From positions 4,091,953-4,155,952 of the forward strand of contig NC_135571.1 of NCBI RefSeq assembly GCF_964340395.1: 64,000 nucleotides of DNA, written 5' to 3'. A program made the position numbers and the translations under genes. This document shows positions 11,599 through 24,268 of the stretch, piece after piece; the stretch's first letter is position 1, and the number at the start of each line of letters is the position of its first letter. Origin of the DNA: Glandiceps talaboti (lineage: Eukaryota > Hemichordata > Enteropneusta > Spengelidae). The notes beneath the pieces are model-generated. The model searched no databases and was not told the DNA's origin. It was given only the letters and a program-made list of their open reading frames with translations.

Positions 11599-12673
11599 CA
11601 GTAAGTCTGTTCAATTATGGTTTCCTATAAACAGTACATATAGTTTGCATTTGATGTTTATTTTCACAAAATCAAATTTCAACAACAATCTATGTTTCCT
11701 AGCTAAAATACAGTAAAATTGATATTGATCAAAGTTACCAAATTTGTCATCATTTTCATTTCAGCATTACGGAGTGAAAATTGCTCTAACCATACCCCTA
11801 ATTCGTATGTCTTGTTCAATTATAGTTTCTTTAAAAAGCCAAACTATCAACTTACATTTGACGTTTATTATTACAGAATCAACATGAGCGAAAAGCTTGT
11901 GGAACGTCCAAGCTAATTATATTCTGAGCATTTTCATTCTCAAATCCCTAAACAGCAAGCAAGCTTTACCAATTATCGTTTGATCTTTTTTGAAAATCCC
12001 TAAGGACGAGAGGGTGAAATTACCTTTTCAATAAGAGGTCGGGAAGTAAGTCGGGCATTGAATACAGTATAGGACGCCATTACTACATGTACTCCGTGTC
12101 TTGTGCCCATTGTGTACACCATAGATGAAATGGATGAAATAGCGCTATTGTTAGTGAAACACGAGAAAGGCATTTCTGATCTCGATAAATGAGTCAGTGC
12201 TGAACTTAATAAGGCAAAGTTACAATTACAGCAGGAAACTGAAACTATTTTGAAACTCTGTACAATGTACATGTACATGCAGCACTAACTACAGTATGTC
12301 ATTTGTATTCTCCTAACAACATCCTCCCATCGCAATCGCATTGTTGTATGCTGCACATCCCCTCCCTCCCATCGGATAACATTATATGGAAATCTAATTA
12401 GAGCAGATCATTATTTCTTGTAAATACCTATCTTAAAAAGTTATAAACAGCACCTCTTACACAATCAAGGGTTCTAAATACATGTACTTTAAGAGTAAAG
12501 TTTCACCTGTTCAAATTGACAGGCTTGTAATGCTCTTTCTATCAGGGGGTACTGGTTTGCACACACAAGACTATAAGCTGCGAAAAACAGGATTTAACTG
12601 TGTTCGCTGGCTGTCTAGTTTATAACTTGTTTATTTAAGAACAGGCAATGTCATAGTACATACGTACAAAAAT
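11599..12673. other. Intergenic DNA, nothing firmly called
   Basis: A minus-strand frame of 92 codons at 12000..12278 is single-copy and moderately balanced in composition, but shows no domain and no convincing splice sites, so it is not called as a gene. Confidence 0.3.
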
Positions 12674-12840
12674 CAGTGTTTTATTTAAGGGCGTTAAGTA
12701 GGTAAAATCTACCGGGGTTCCCACATCATTTTACCGGGGTTCCCCACCTAAACTATGATACATTGCATGGGAAGCACTACCAGTTTTACCTCTTTCCCCC
12801 TTTCTGTTACCGGGGTTCCCAAACCTTAGCAAAAACACTG
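12674..12840 (+). mobile_element. hAT-like MITE, family A, copy 3 (intact, 167 bp)
   Basis: This is the cleanest copy. It starts CAGTGTTTTATTTAAGGGCG and ends CCTTAGCAAAAACACTG, giving a 16-17 bp imperfect TIR. The interior has AGTAGGTAAAATCTACCGG, repeated CCGGGGTTCCC and CCAGTTTTACC. No exact 8-bp target duplication is seen: the flanks are ACAAAAAT and AAAATGTA. Confidence 0.8.
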
Positions 12841-13316
12841 AAAATGTATATATTCTTAAACCATTTTTGCATTTGACCTTGACATGACAACAACACTACT
12901 AATAAACTCCAAATAACGTTTAAATAATCTGTCATACAAAAATTTCCAATTCAACACAAGTTTGTGCCAAGCTTTGATGACAGGGTATATTGTACAAGCC
13001 AAGTTAGATGGATCTGTCTATATTCTGTCTATTTGATATCCTTGTATCACATACATAGTGACATACAAACGACATGAAAGATTGATGTTCAAAAGTCTAG
13101 ACTCATCTCTACCATTTGTTATCATGGTTACTATAATTGCCATGGTTACAAAGCTACTAAAAGGTCTCTAAATTTACTTTTCAGTTATGTACTTTAAGAA
13201 GATCATCTTTCAGAAAGGTTACATTTGAAGACGTACATGTATATGTTATACACTACATACAAATGTACATGTTAGTTAATGACAGGTTAACAGTACTTTA
13301 CTGCACATCTATGTTG
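12841..13316. other. Intergenic DNA, nothing called
   Basis: No gene, RNA or repeat is recognised. Confidence 0.3.
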
Positions 13317-13875
13317 TCACTTCAACTGATTTACAACTACTAACACACAACTAAAGCATTTTCACTGCTTGTCTCGATCATTTACATGTATAGCATCCAT
13401 ATCAAGTATAAAACATCCGTATCAAGTGTATAAGTATACAGTTACATTTGCTCATTAGCCCAGTATATGGTGTCTGAACTGATTTACAACTGCTAACACC
13501 CAACTAAATCATTTTCACTGCTTGTCACAATCATTTATAGCATCCATATCAAGTGTAAAACATCCGTATTAAGTGTATAAGTATACAGTTACATTTGCTC
13601 ATTAGCCCAGTATATGGTGTCTGAACTGATTTGCAACTGCTAACAGCCAACTAAATCATTTTCACTGCTAGTCACAATCTTTCATAACATCCATATCAAG
13701 TGTAAAAGTAAACTGTTACATTTGCTCATTAGCCCAGTATATACATGTACATGTACATGTAGTGTCTGAACTGATTTACAACTGCTAACAGCCAACTAAA
13801 TCATTTTCACTGCTTGTCACAATCTTTTATAGCATCCATATCAAGTGTAAAAGTGTACTGTTACATTTGCTTTAA
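13317..13875. repeat. Tandem array, four units of about 150 bp
   Basis: Units start near 13319, 13471, 13619 and 13763. Each has CTGATTTACAACTGCTAAC, AACTAAATCATTTTCACTGC, GCATCCATATCAAGTGTAAA and GTTACATTTGCTCATTAGCC. Units 1 and 2 also contain an internal echo (ACATCCGTATCAAGTGTATA). An ACATGTACATGTACATGTA insertion separates units 3 and 4. Confidence 0.9.
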
Positions 13876-14290
13876 TAATTAGCACTGTATGGGCATGGCA
13901 TCTTTCAATGTAATCAATCTGTAAACAATGTTACTAGTAAAAAGTATAAGTTAGTCATAAAATGACTAGAGAGTAAACATAAATGTCACAAGATGTCATA
14001 ATATCAGTTTTTGGCACTCTCATTCCACTGTAATCAGTTTGCTGTTTGTTAGTTGACAACATCGTTTACAAATTGACTACAGTTGGAAAGGCTACATGCT
14101 AGTCCCATACCAATGTTATTTTATACTGATATAGATGCTATAACATGTATATGATTATAGCAGGCAGGGAAAACATTTTAGTTGGATGTTATACAAGTTG
14201 TAAGACTACAATATCACGCATCTCTACAGTCAATTTCCCAGAAAACCAAAGTTAATCAAATCTCTCCAAACTTTAGACCTTACATGTGTA

Positions 14291-14627
14291 TAGCTAAAAT
14301 GATGTAGGCTTGGTGTTTCACTCATGCAACATGACATTTATCACACACCCTCAGACAACTTCTAATGCAAAAGAAACAATTACATGTACATACGGTAGGT
14401 ACCCTGTACAGTGGGGGATGTAGAAGTAATCAAGTTGATGTGTTGATTATCAGTTAGCAAATAAACAATTGAAGCCATCAAGTTTATGTGTAATGTTTTC
14501 ATTAGAAGCCTGTTCAATGTGACTGGGCAAGGGATCCTGCTGTGTTTGTTGTCTGTTACTGTTAGCCTTTTATGTCAGAAACATAATGTCCCATGAGTGA
14601 AGCACCAAACCAACATCATTTTAGCTA
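14291..14627 (+). mobile_element. TIR element, family F, copy 1 (337 bp)
   Basis: It starts TAGCTAAAATGATGTAGGCT and ends in the inverse (CATCATTTTAGCTA). The TIR of about 40 bp includes GGTGTTTCACTCATG. TA flanks both ends, which would fit a TA target site, although the repeat itself ends in TA. The interior carries GGGCAAGGGATCCTGCTGTG. A second, opposite-oriented copy with an expanded terminal array lies at 44637..45486. Confidence 0.75.
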
Positions 14628-15219
14628 TACTATGCCTTGGAATTCAACAATATCCTAGTCTCGAATCTGAGCAGGATTCAGTGGCCATTTTGGATTTTGA
14701 AATGGTTCATACAATTTTGACCTCTACCTACAGTGTACATGTACTACATGTACATCTGTTCCCAACTCATACTGAAATTAAATTGCAAGTCAGTAACAGC
14801 ATAAAAAGATACTTTCAAATAAAATAAAAGCCACGATGTATTCATCCAGTACCCAATTACATGTATAGAAAAATTTAAGTGCATGTCTGTAACAGTGTAG
14901 AAGGATATCTCTCAATAAAACGAAATTTGAGAGTTTAACTTTAACCCATGTCTGTTCCCAACTTGCACAAAAATTTGATTACGAGTTGGAAAAAGATATC
15001 TTTCAATAAAACGAAAACCAAGAATTAACCTACAGTAATTATATACATTCAAACTGGCACAAAGTGCATAGTATTTACAGTGAAAATCAATTTAATAGTG
15101 TTAATAAAAGCACACAAAAGCTTATTCTCACTACCACCCACACATACATTTTTGTCATTAAAATTACAATTCAGACGTCTACACCACTGAAAGGATCAGC
15201 CAGACAAATGCCAGAATCA
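14628..15219. repeat. Diffuse degenerate repeats
   Basis: Blocks such as ATATCTCTCAATAAAACGAAA (14909) and ATATCTTTCAATAAAACGAAA (14995), with a CATGTCTGT start, suggest two or three worn units of about 85-110 bp. Nothing gene-like. Confidence 0.4.
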
Positions 15220-15780
15220 TCAATGGTGACTACTAAGGTCAAGACCCCTTAACTACATGTACATTGTACATGTACAAATGTAATATGTATGTAATATGAG
15301 GGGCTCTTGTCACTTAATGTCGACAAAGATCAAGAAAGGTGATGACAGGAGTGCACCGTATACATCATGTAAGGTTGTTCAAGACACCTACTGCTTGAAA
15401 AGTTTATTTTACTGTGATGTTGTAAAAATTGTGACTTGAGGGGGCCTTTGTTACTTAAAGTCAAAACAGATGAGGACAGACGACAACAGAGTTGCATTGA
15501 GACCCTAACTCTTTAGTTTTTTGTGCAATGTTGTAAATGATTATGACAAGAGAGGCCCAATGTGTAATACTCAAAGTCAACACAGATAAAGATGATGACA
15601 GAAAATAAGGCTGAAACTCGTACCTAGTTTTTTTGAGGAAAATGTAAATAATTGTGACTTGAAAGGTCCTTGTCACTCAAAGTTGACACAGATGAGGTAA
15701 GATGATGACAAAATACATGTTGTAAAGTTGAGACCCCTTAACTACATATATGCAGTGTTTTAGGGCAATGATGACAAAGA
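15220..15780. repeat. Degenerate tandem repeat of about 110-140 bp
   Basis: Four units are anchored on GAGGGGCTCTTGTCACTTAA (15298), GAGGGGGCCTTTGTTACTTA (15437), GAGAGGCCCAATGTG (15549) and GAAAGGTCCTTGTCACTCAA (15660). Each is followed by AAAGTCAACACAGAT-like and GATGATGACA blocks. GACCCCTTAACTACAT bounds both ends (15243 and 15734). Confidence 0.7.
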
Positions 15781-16083
15781 GTGCATACATGTATGCTTAT
15801 AAATTTGCATTTTTTCTAATTTACATCAATCTGTCCCATATGTAGATGTAAAAAGGTGCATGTTGTGCCCATACCACATTAACTTACAACTGAAATTAGT
15901 ACCTCATCTTTGTGCCAAGTGCAAACAAATAGATTTGAGAGTATCTGTGATAAATAGCTATGGACAGATAGAACAGAAAACATGCCAAATTTAGCTGCTG
16001 AAATTAGTCTCACCTTTGTTCCACATTTTTAAAAGAAATAGCTGTATATGTGTATATTATATCAGTATCTTTGAGAAATCTTT

Positions 16084-16126
<43 letters not shown>

Positions 16127-16137
16127 GGACAGACAGA
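16084..16137. repeat. (GACA)n microsatellite
   Basis: About a dozen GACA units occur with one GACG interruption. Open frames on both strands across it are repeat artefacts. Confidence 0.95.
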
Positions 16138-18098
16138 GACTGTAGGAACCCAAAATACATGTATATATTGTGACACTACCCCCTTCTGGACAGTATCCAT
16201 GCAGCTAAAAATACCTTGAATCTGAATTCCAAATTCCACTTTCACTTCAATGATTTTTCTAATCATCTATTTTATCCATTGAATTAAACATTAATGGTAA
16301 TTTAAAATAGTATGACCTTTCCCTGACGTCTATATTCTATACATTATCCACTTTACTGCCATAGCCCATTAGCTTATAGTTGACTAGAGTTAAATGCATG
16401 ATTATTATCATAATAATTACACTACTAATACTTAATAACTAACACTAATCACTGTACTTTGACCTAACAGAAAGTCATTGCTTTACAATGTAGTATTTTA
16501 TGAGATTAACTAAAGAGGCCATGTACATGTAGTGTAATATGTTGTACCAGGTCTATGGTTGTACAATACACATGTACATCATACAATGTATGTTCCATCT
16601 GATCAAAGACGCATACTTACTTTTTTGTCCATGTATGGCACTATTAAACGACTTTCATAAAATCAGCACTTATCAAGAGGAAAAACATTCTACAATGTAC
16701 AGAGTTAAAAGAAATACATTTACCTTCATCTAACCTAAAGTTTATACTTTTGTATAAACCTTATTTTGTTACTACAATGTATTGTTACTCTAGTTTTACA
16801 TTAAGTTTATTTACAGACCCTCCACCCGTGGAGTTTATGGTTTGTTTTAGCACCAAAACTTTCAAATGTAGATAGTGTATGACATAAAATGTACATGTAC
16901 ATAATACTTGTCAACTCATATATCGGTAGAGACAAGGCCCCTTCAATGTCACTAATATATTTATGTATTTTGACTAAAGCTTTCAAATATTTATCTCGAC
17001 ATTGTTTAAATTTCCATTCAAGTCAAGGGACTTTCTTCAATAAACCATTAACATTCTTATCTGCCGTAAGTACATGTAAGCTACTCAGCATCTTAACTTT
17101 GGTGATCAAGTTTTCCGAACACATCTAGAGTTAATGAAGGAGAAACAAGTCTCCTGTCTGAGATGCTAAATTTTCAACTACCTGTACGTGCACACTCATA
17201 ATGATTCCTGTGTTTTGTTAATTCATGAAGCTTCAACTACTTATCCATTCACTTGCCAAGTTGCACCCATTCGAACAGAAAATACAGGATCTATGTATAC
17301 CCTGGTAATTCCATGTTACATTCTCATCTTCAATTCATACATGTACACAAGACCTCCTATGTCACTCATATTTGTCTTGGTTAAATGAAGAAAAATATTT
17401 GGGAATAATTTTAAATAGTTGGAGTTCCTATGAAATTATGGTTACCCCCCGTAATTTTACGTCCTTTCATTTTATACCTGGCTCTTCTTAAATAACATTT
17501 AGATATTTTAACTTATCAACCAACCAATCATTTTTAAAGTTACATGGTAAAAACACACAGGGTTACCCTAATAGTATTGTCATCGAACTTGCATGTCCCT
17601 ACGTACACGTACAAGAAGTTGTGACCTTATCTCTAAGTCTAGTTCCTGACGACCATGTTCCAATTTTACACTACGTTATCTTCACTTACTAGACTATTAG
17701 CGAATGCAAATTAGTAATATTCTTATCAGCACGTATCACGACATGCCAAAAAAACATTCACTACTAATTACATCTTGCATTTTTGATAATAAGCTAATTA
17801 CAAATTGAACACCACTAATTACTTAATAACTTAAAAACTAACTCCCTAATGTATTGGAAAGCACATGGGCATTGTAAATTTGCAAGGTCTTAATTAGGTT
17901 TTTTGCGGCTATTAAATACGATAGATTCTGTGATGAAAATGTAGGAATGATATCTGATTAATATTCCATGATGTACAAACTGTACACCATCTGTTTTAGT
18001 GTTGACAATATGCAATAGTAATTTGAGAACATTTGCTGTGTAGGATTATTACTCTATATGGCTATAGAAGTCATAGATAACACTATTATATAAATAGG
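16138..18098. other. Intergenic DNA with a degenerate family B trace
   Basis: No gene is recognised. 17290..17412 carries worn family B blocks (GTCACTCATATTTGTCTTGG, AATGAAGAAAAATATTTGGG) but no clean TIR. Frames at 16889..17128 and 17188..17388 have no motifs. Confidence 0.35.
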
Positions 18099-18375
18099 CC
18101 TTTCCAAAATTTACCATGGTGGCACTCTACTTCCTGTCTGTGTGTACCCTGGGCGTATACATGTACAATGTATATGGTATACACATGTTGGTTACTCGGT
18201 TAATCATAGAGCACTGCTGCTTTCCTTGATGTCTGAACAATGCAAAAAATATCCCCGATTTACACTTCTGAGAATACAAGGAACAAAGCTCTTAAGAAAC
18301 AGTACTATGATGAGGTGATGATACCCCCACTGGGCACTGTATTCTCAATTTCCTGTTTGAAGTCTGCAATGGCCG
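18099..18375 (+). repeat. Left arm of a long inverted repeat
   Basis: This arm starts CCTTTCCAAAATTTACCATG and matches the inverse of 19521..19796 over about 277 bp, with perhaps 80-85% identity by eye. Shared blocks include ACTTCCTGTCTGTGTGTACC, AAGAAACAGTACTATGA and GAGGTGATGATACCCCCA. Both arms end at CCTTTCC outside and near TTTG(A/C)AGTCTG inside. Confidence 0.8.
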
Positions 18376-18509
18376 ATACACATAAAATCGTTATTCTTGG
18401 ACTATAGGTGAAGGTACAAACGTAAGATAACTTCATATCATTACAAGACAACAAATATGGTAAAATAAAATGCACACATGTCAAAGAATTAAGTCCAATT
18501 GAAAACAAC

Positions 18510-18560
18510 ATTTTGCCAAGGTTTGGGAACTATGGTAACAGAGGGGAGAAATCTATGATA
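18510..18560 (-). mobile_element. Fragment of a family A MITE
   Basis: TTTTGCCAAGGTTTGGGAAC followed by TATGGTAACAGAGGGGAGAA matches the right end of family A in inverse orientation; the rest of the element is missing. Confidence 0.55.
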
Positions 18561-18613
18561 TAGATTTTCATAAATACATATATGTGTGCACAAGGCCTTC
18601 TTGACAATTAGAT

Positions 18614-18736
18614 GTTGTTCCCCAATATTTGTCTTCATTCAGCCAAGGAAAATAAAGAAAATCTAAGGAGCCATTGTCACAACCCTTAGGTTACGAGTAT
18701 TTTCCGGCTGAACGAAGACAAATATTGGAGAATAAC
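18614..18736. mobile_element. Family B foldback MITE, copy 2
   Basis: It starts GTTGTTCCCCAATATTTGTC and ends in the inverse (GACAAATATTGGAGAATAAC), with TIRs of at least 40 bp running into GGCTGAA(C/T)GAAGAC and a short centre. The right side continues into the AGCACCAATAATATC side module, as in copy 1. Confidence 0.75.
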
Positions 18737-18753
18737 ATACATGTAATTATACC

Positions 18754-18852
18754 AGCACCAATAATATCAAAGAAAAATCAGGGAAAGTATTAGTTTCCCC
18801 GATTTTTCTTTGATATTACTTTCCCCGATTTTTCTTTGATATTATTGGTGCT
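18754..18852. repeat. Short foldback made from the family B side module
   Basis: The left arm AGCACCAATAATATCAAAGA pairs with the right arm ending TCTTTGATATTATTGGTGCT. The right arm is partly duplicated: CCCCGATTTTTCTTTGATATTA appears twice. Arms are about 36 bp with one or two mismatches. Confidence 0.75.
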
Positions 18853-19265
18853 AGTAAATTTGAATGTTTTGACACACATTGTGGTGACTTAGAAAGACCA
18901 GAACTCCATACATTGTATTTTTTGCTCGACTTGGCTTGTGGATGGTACAATCTTGTGTATAGCAGTTAGAATTTTTTAATTATTCTTCAAGCAAATACCA
19001 TTCTGTTGTTCAAAAGTAAAAACAACTGTTACACTCCTTACATGTTCACGTACAAATGTTGCTGAGTATACATTTTTGTAAGTATTTTTAAATGTTCATC
19101 AAATAGATAATTACATAATCTATAAATAGTTCATCCTGCCCAGCAGAACAGACTTTAGGTGGCTTTAGCCTAGCATACGAATATACTTATTGTCGGTTTA
19201 ATAACATATTCCCTCCCACTCCATCAGATTAGTTTCTATTCATTGAGGAGAAAATTATATAATCC

Positions 19266-19426
19266 ATTGTGTTTTTATTACAGGTAGCAAGTCCATAAAA
19301 TCTATCGCGGTTTGCCAGTCACTTTACCAGGGTTCCCAAACACAATTATGGCAATTTCCACAAGATCTTTTACCTATTTTCCCCTACATGTATTATCTGA
19401 ATTCCCAGACCTTAACAAAGACACTT
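19266..19426 (+). mobile_element. hAT-like MITE, family A, copy 4 (diverged)
   Basis: It starts ATTGTGTTTTTATTACAGGT, has CCAGGGTTCCCAAACACAA and TTTTACCTATTTTCCCC, and ends CAGACCTTAACAAAGACACT. Its length of about 161 bp is close to copy 3. Confidence 0.6.
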
Positions 19427-19520
19427 TAGACTTTTGTCTTTTTCATCTGAAACACTGGCAATGTATATGAGTACATGTACATGTAAGATATATTATATTG
19501 TTTTACTTTAAGCATTATAA

Positions 19521-19796
19521 AAGGCCACTACAGACTGCAAACAGAAAATTGAGAATACAGCACCCTCACTCAAATTGGGGGTATCATCACCTCATAGTAC
19601 TGTTTCTTAAGAGCTTCGTCCCTTGGTATTCTGTAGAAGTGTAAATCAGGGATGTTTTTCATATTATATGTTCAGATATCGAGGAAAGCAGTAGTGCTCT
19701 ATGATCAACTGAGTAACCTACAAAATATATACATGTATACCCCCAAGGTACACACAGACAGGAAGTAGAGCTCCACCATGGCAAATTTTGGAAAGG
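19521..19796 (-). repeat. Right arm of the long inverted repeat
   Basis: Inverse of 18099..18375, with the same terminal GGAAAGG. The two arms bound a 1.7-kb segment whose middle holds three other elements and no coding frame, so this is a non-autonomous long-TIR (foldback) element or an inverted duplication of an older repeat. Confidence 0.8.
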
Positions 19797-21854
19797 ACAA
19801 TCATCATTTTCTATTTTTGGCTCTTTATTATTTCCTGGAGCAGAGTTTGTGTTTTGAAGAAAATGAGATACTTTGTATAATTGCTTTGTTACTTTAAAAT
19901 CTCTCTTATTAGTCAGATCCACTGTACAAAAGTGTTCTCTTGGGGGAACAAAAATTCAATAGGAAATAGGGCTGATGAAACACGCTTTAATTTAGTGTCC
20001 CTTGAAACTTAAGTAATAAGAGAAATGGAATGAGATGTCTGATCCTGTTAATATCAAAGCAGTGCATTATTTTGTTACAAGAAAATGACATTTCTGAAAC
20101 AAGTACATGTACATGTACATGTATGTTTGGGTAGCAAATGTGAAGGGCAATCCAAATTAGTACATTACTTCTAGAGGGACTTTAAAGAGAAACTGCTTAG
20201 AGAGTAATCTGAGCATTTGCAGGGAAAAAAGTGTACTCAAAATGCTTGAGGTATTCAGTTGACAAGCCAAAATACATGTAGTCCTTGTGGTGACATCATT
20301 TTGAAGGACAGACTATGCTACATATTTCATAGTTTTTAACAGCAGATTAATTTTGATACTGCATTCATAAATATTACCCAGATGTTTGCATGTCTACATT
20401 TTGTATATGGGAGCAACATACGTGTACACCACAGCATCATATCGTTGGAAGAAGAATGGTGCAACTAAACATGTACCGGTACATGTACATGTACAATGTA
20501 TGTCAAAATCATCACAGCCTAGAATCCTGCATCATGCATGTGATGAATGATGACAAATGAAAACTACCATACATTCAATTATCTGTACATGTAACTCAGC
20601 ATCTCATCAACTGACCCAGTACAAGTGCTACATTTGTACACTGAAGCTATGATTCGTCAGAAAGCAGTTCCTGAGCTGTACATTGTACACATCATACATG
20701 TTGTATACATGTAGTGTGCATAACATGAACATACGGACTATAAGTTCAACATAATTTGAGGTATGCATATAATACATGTATATGCATACTCAACAAAATT
20801 GAAGATTTTTCTATCTGGTCAGGTTTGTGTTCTTTTGGTACTTCTTTGTGTTATTTTGTTGTTTTAGAATTGTAACACATATACATGCAATTGTGTTCAG
20901 TTTGAATCTACTACACAGTTTCCATGATAATACTGGTTCATGTTCTATAAACTTAGAAGTTCAAGCCATTTTTTTACAGTCCTTCCATCATGATAAAATT
21001 ACATGCCCAATAACTAGTATTTATATATGCATAGATTCCCAGCAGAAACTACGTAATATTACATTTGACATTTCACGAGATGAGAAATCGTAATTACAAG
21101 GAACACAAGGTCAAGAGCTGCTCAAACTTAATCAATTGCTTATACACTGAATGTCACAGGGTTTCAGTAAATGCATATAATTAAGATGCCGAGAGTTTCA
21201 TCAAGAATTAAAACCCAAAGCCGACATTTAATCAAGGAGATTGAGTATAAACTGACCTGTGTATTTAATCTTCAACATTTAATACCTAGCAGTAAAAATA
21301 GGACTCACTAATCAAAAGATGTCAAACAAGTACATGTAACCTATTATGGATGACGTTAACGCTACCCAATCTAGTCTAGTCCCTATACGATATGTGTTAC
21401 ATAGACGATTACTACTTGCAGGATCATCTCTGCTAACTACGTCTAGTCAAAGTCCAATATTTTACCGTCAATCTGACTTACATGTAACTCCATGCTAGGC
21501 GAAGGGTGAATGGCACATGTCATGTAAGACTATTTTCATGCATTTATCACTAAATAATGAGGTGAGGTGTTACAATTGCCAGCTGAGTGTTAGCATTGAA
21601 TTGAAACCTGGTGCAACCAGCTGAGTAAATTCTTTAGCAGTGATGATTGCACACAGCATACAAAATTCAAAATTCACCATAGTCAAAGGCAAACACTCGT
21701 CTACTAAATATCATTAAGGTATTTTTAAGGTTTTTAACAGTTTGACCAATGGAAATCAATAGCACAGTAGAACTGAAACAGCTCCTGCAGCTAAATCTAA
21801 CTACCTGGTACACATAGGAGTCAAAAGTCCTGCAGTTTTTGAGTTTAAGTCATG
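19797..21854. other. Intergenic DNA rich in ACATGTA palindromes
   Basis: No gene or repeat family is called. ACATGTACATGTACATGTA runs occur near 20103 and 20475. Frames at 19659..19922 (minus) and 20827..21093 (plus) show no motif. Confidence 0.35.
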
Positions 21855-21855
21855 T

Positions 21856-21894
<39 letters not shown>
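21855..21894. repeat. (ACAG)n microsatellite
   Basis: A pure ACAG run of about ten units. Confidence 0.95.
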
Positions 21895-22739
21895 CCATGT
21901 ACCATGACTATAGCACTATTGAACCCCTACTGGTTGTTTGACAAACCTCACGTATGTACCAAAAAAGTTAGGCTAGAATAAAAGAATGGTCCACTGTAAA
22001 TCCATATTCAGATAAACATAGAATGTCATGTACATGTATCTAGGACACACCCTTTAAATTCAAGCCTTGACATTAATACAACCAAATAAATAGAACGTAT
22101 TTACTTAAATATGACTATTTTCATGTACATATATTTTCCATTATGACAGAAATTGTTATTTACAATGTATCATACTCACCAAATATGAAAACCAATATGG
22201 GATAACACAGTGTATGTATAAAATGTTACAAATACATGCATTATACATGTGCTTCATTTTAAGCAATCAACAGCATGTGATAATTAATATGTAAATTCTG
22301 ATATTATATAACAACCAGTGTTAAATGAAATTTAAGGCCATTTCTTAGTAAATTTCATGTACTTCTAATTATGATAGCCATTAATTACAACCTGTGTTTT
22401 ATTAATTGGTAAATTAATTACATGTACTCTGTGACATGAACATGTATTATTTTATGATAGTATTCTAAAAAAGAGCCACATACTGTACAATATACGTACA
22501 TGTATTAATGTACATGTACATGTAGCCAAGGAAAACTAGAAATATGAACAAAACAGAATTTGATAGGCTGAGAGCTTCCGACTACCAACTGTAGCCTTGT
22601 TTGTAAATATAATTTACATGCATACATACATGTATGTATATGTATATACATGTATGTAAAAGGTATTTTGTCGGTGGCTGAATGTTTGGGTTCGAACCGA
22701 TTTTGTAAAATAGACCGGTCTGTATGTGAAAAAGGTGAT
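21895..22739. other. AT-rich intergenic DNA
   Basis: Nothing gene-like. A palindromic ACATGTATGT/TATATGTATA cluster lies at 22618-22662. GGTTCGAACC at 22689 looks like a tRNA B box but has no tRNA body (see rejected items). Confidence 0.35.
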
Positions 22740-22905
22740 ACTCAGTTTGACCCTTCCGAAAACTGCAGGTTTTTACGGAATTTCCAGTTCCTCCTGTTTC
22801 AACAACACTAGGACATCAGATTAATGCCCCGTAGCAACTATAATTCAACACATTTCAAAATTTATTTGGACGAATAAAGATAATTATTATTATTACTATC
22901 ATTTA
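22740..22905 (+). mobile_element. Possible 3' end of a LINE-type retroelement
   Basis: A more GC-balanced stretch ends TTTGGACGAATAAAGATAAT followed by an (ATT)n tail. A polyadenylation-like AATAAA next to a short-unit tail is typical of CR1/L2-class LINE 3' ends. No reverse transcriptase reading frame lies upstream, so it would be 5'-truncated. An ordinary gene's 3' UTR is an alternative. Confidence 0.3.
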
Positions 22906-23169
22906 GTATTTATAGTTTAAAAGAAAAAATATGCCACACGTAGAGTTTTATTTCTTACTGTTTTCCTGATTTTGCAATACCCTTAAAGACACCCAGCCTG
23001 TACATTGTAATTTCTACATGTACTGTCTGGAATAAACAACCTTGAGAAACTTCCTGGGATTACGAATACTTAAGGATCACGGAAGATTATACCATGCATA
23101 AGCCAAGTTGAACAAAAAATACAGAATATATATACTCTGGTCATTCTATGTTACAACGCATGTCTATAT

Positions 23170-23413
23170 CACTGGTTCTACTGTGCTTGAAATAGTGTAT
23201 GAGTCAAAACGTTCAAAGTTGCCATTACTTTCCCTGATATTAGTGGTGCTGGTTATATTATTCTCCACAATTTTTCTCCATTCATTAGGGTGACCTACAT
23301 TGTACATACATTGTAAGGGTCGTCACTACTCATCCAGTGACTAGAAGTGGCAAAGCCCCCTTAAGTCACTCATATTTTCCTTGACTGAACGAAGAAAAAT
23401 ATTGGGGAATAAT
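23170..23413. mobile_element. Family B foldback MITE, copy 3, with side module
   Basis: 23256..23413 starts TATTATTCTCCACAATTTTT and ends in the inverse (AAAAATATTGGGGAATAATA). The interior has GTCACTACTCATCCAGTGAC and CCCCCTTAAGTCACTCATAT. The side module before it (GAGTCAAAACGTTCAAAGTTGCC, GTGGTGCTGGTTAT) matches that of copy 1. Confidence 0.7.
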
Positions 23414-24268
23414 ATCTAATTATTTGGTTTATGATGAAGTCTTATTTTACTTTTTAATGTATCCATTTCCTGCACATTTATTATTTATAGAAATACAGGA
23501 TGTTGTGTAGTCATAAAATCAACCTAAGTTTTAAAATAACATTTTAATAATCTCCTAAATATTCATGTATTTTATAATTATGGTTTCTTTGGATAATTCA
23601 CAAGAATTAACTCAATTATCATTATCATTTCAATTTGAAAAGTTCAGTTTCAGTATTTGTGCTTTCCTACCATTTATTGTTGTGATTGGCTGATAATTCA
23701 TAAAATACATGGTACAAGAATCTATCATTACTACCAGATTTCCTTTTGATGAGGTTCACTATATTTAAAGAAAAGTTTGTGTAATATACCTCGGTACTTG
23801 TACATTGTAGACACGTTTGTATTTTAGCTATGCGAAGTCCAAATGTAGTAGTAAACATGGTAAATTTACTGAATCATTTTACAACGTTCCCTATCATAGG
23901 CAAGTTTTGTTGGGGAGACAATGTATTCTCTTTTGCCTTTACGTAAAATGCTGTGGTTTTCTTCAAGCTTAATGCGAAACAATGATTTTTTTTATCCCAT
24001 TTCCCAGTTGTTGAATCATTTTATGAGGATTTTCTTGGTCACAAACCTATCTACTAAAGAAAATAGCCTACATGTACATAATCATAATAAATATGGACAA
24101 GTAAAACCTGACTATCGACACTTAATTTATGACATTTCATAATAATACATGTATAATTATATATATATGTACAAAATGTACCTATCAATCATGATTTTAA
24201 AGATATATGAGATGAAATTTTACTCAACTGTAAATGTTGTATGGTGTGTACAATGTACATGTAGTACA
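23414..24268. other. AT-rich intergenic DNA
   Basis: No gene, RNA or repeat family is recognised. Confidence 0.3.

Noticed and set aside
16084-16266. Frame with repeated Cys-Leu-Ser-Val residues
   Set aside because: Direct translation of (GACA)n.
20827-21093. 88-codon frame with a hydrophobic start resembling a signal peptide
   Set aside because: The start is a T-rich tract that encodes F, L and V by composition; the remainder has no family features and no conserved context.
22689-22698. GGTTCGAACC, a perfect-looking tRNA B box
   Set aside because: The only A-box-like sequence (GGCTGAATG) lies about 10 bp away, far too close, and no stems form.
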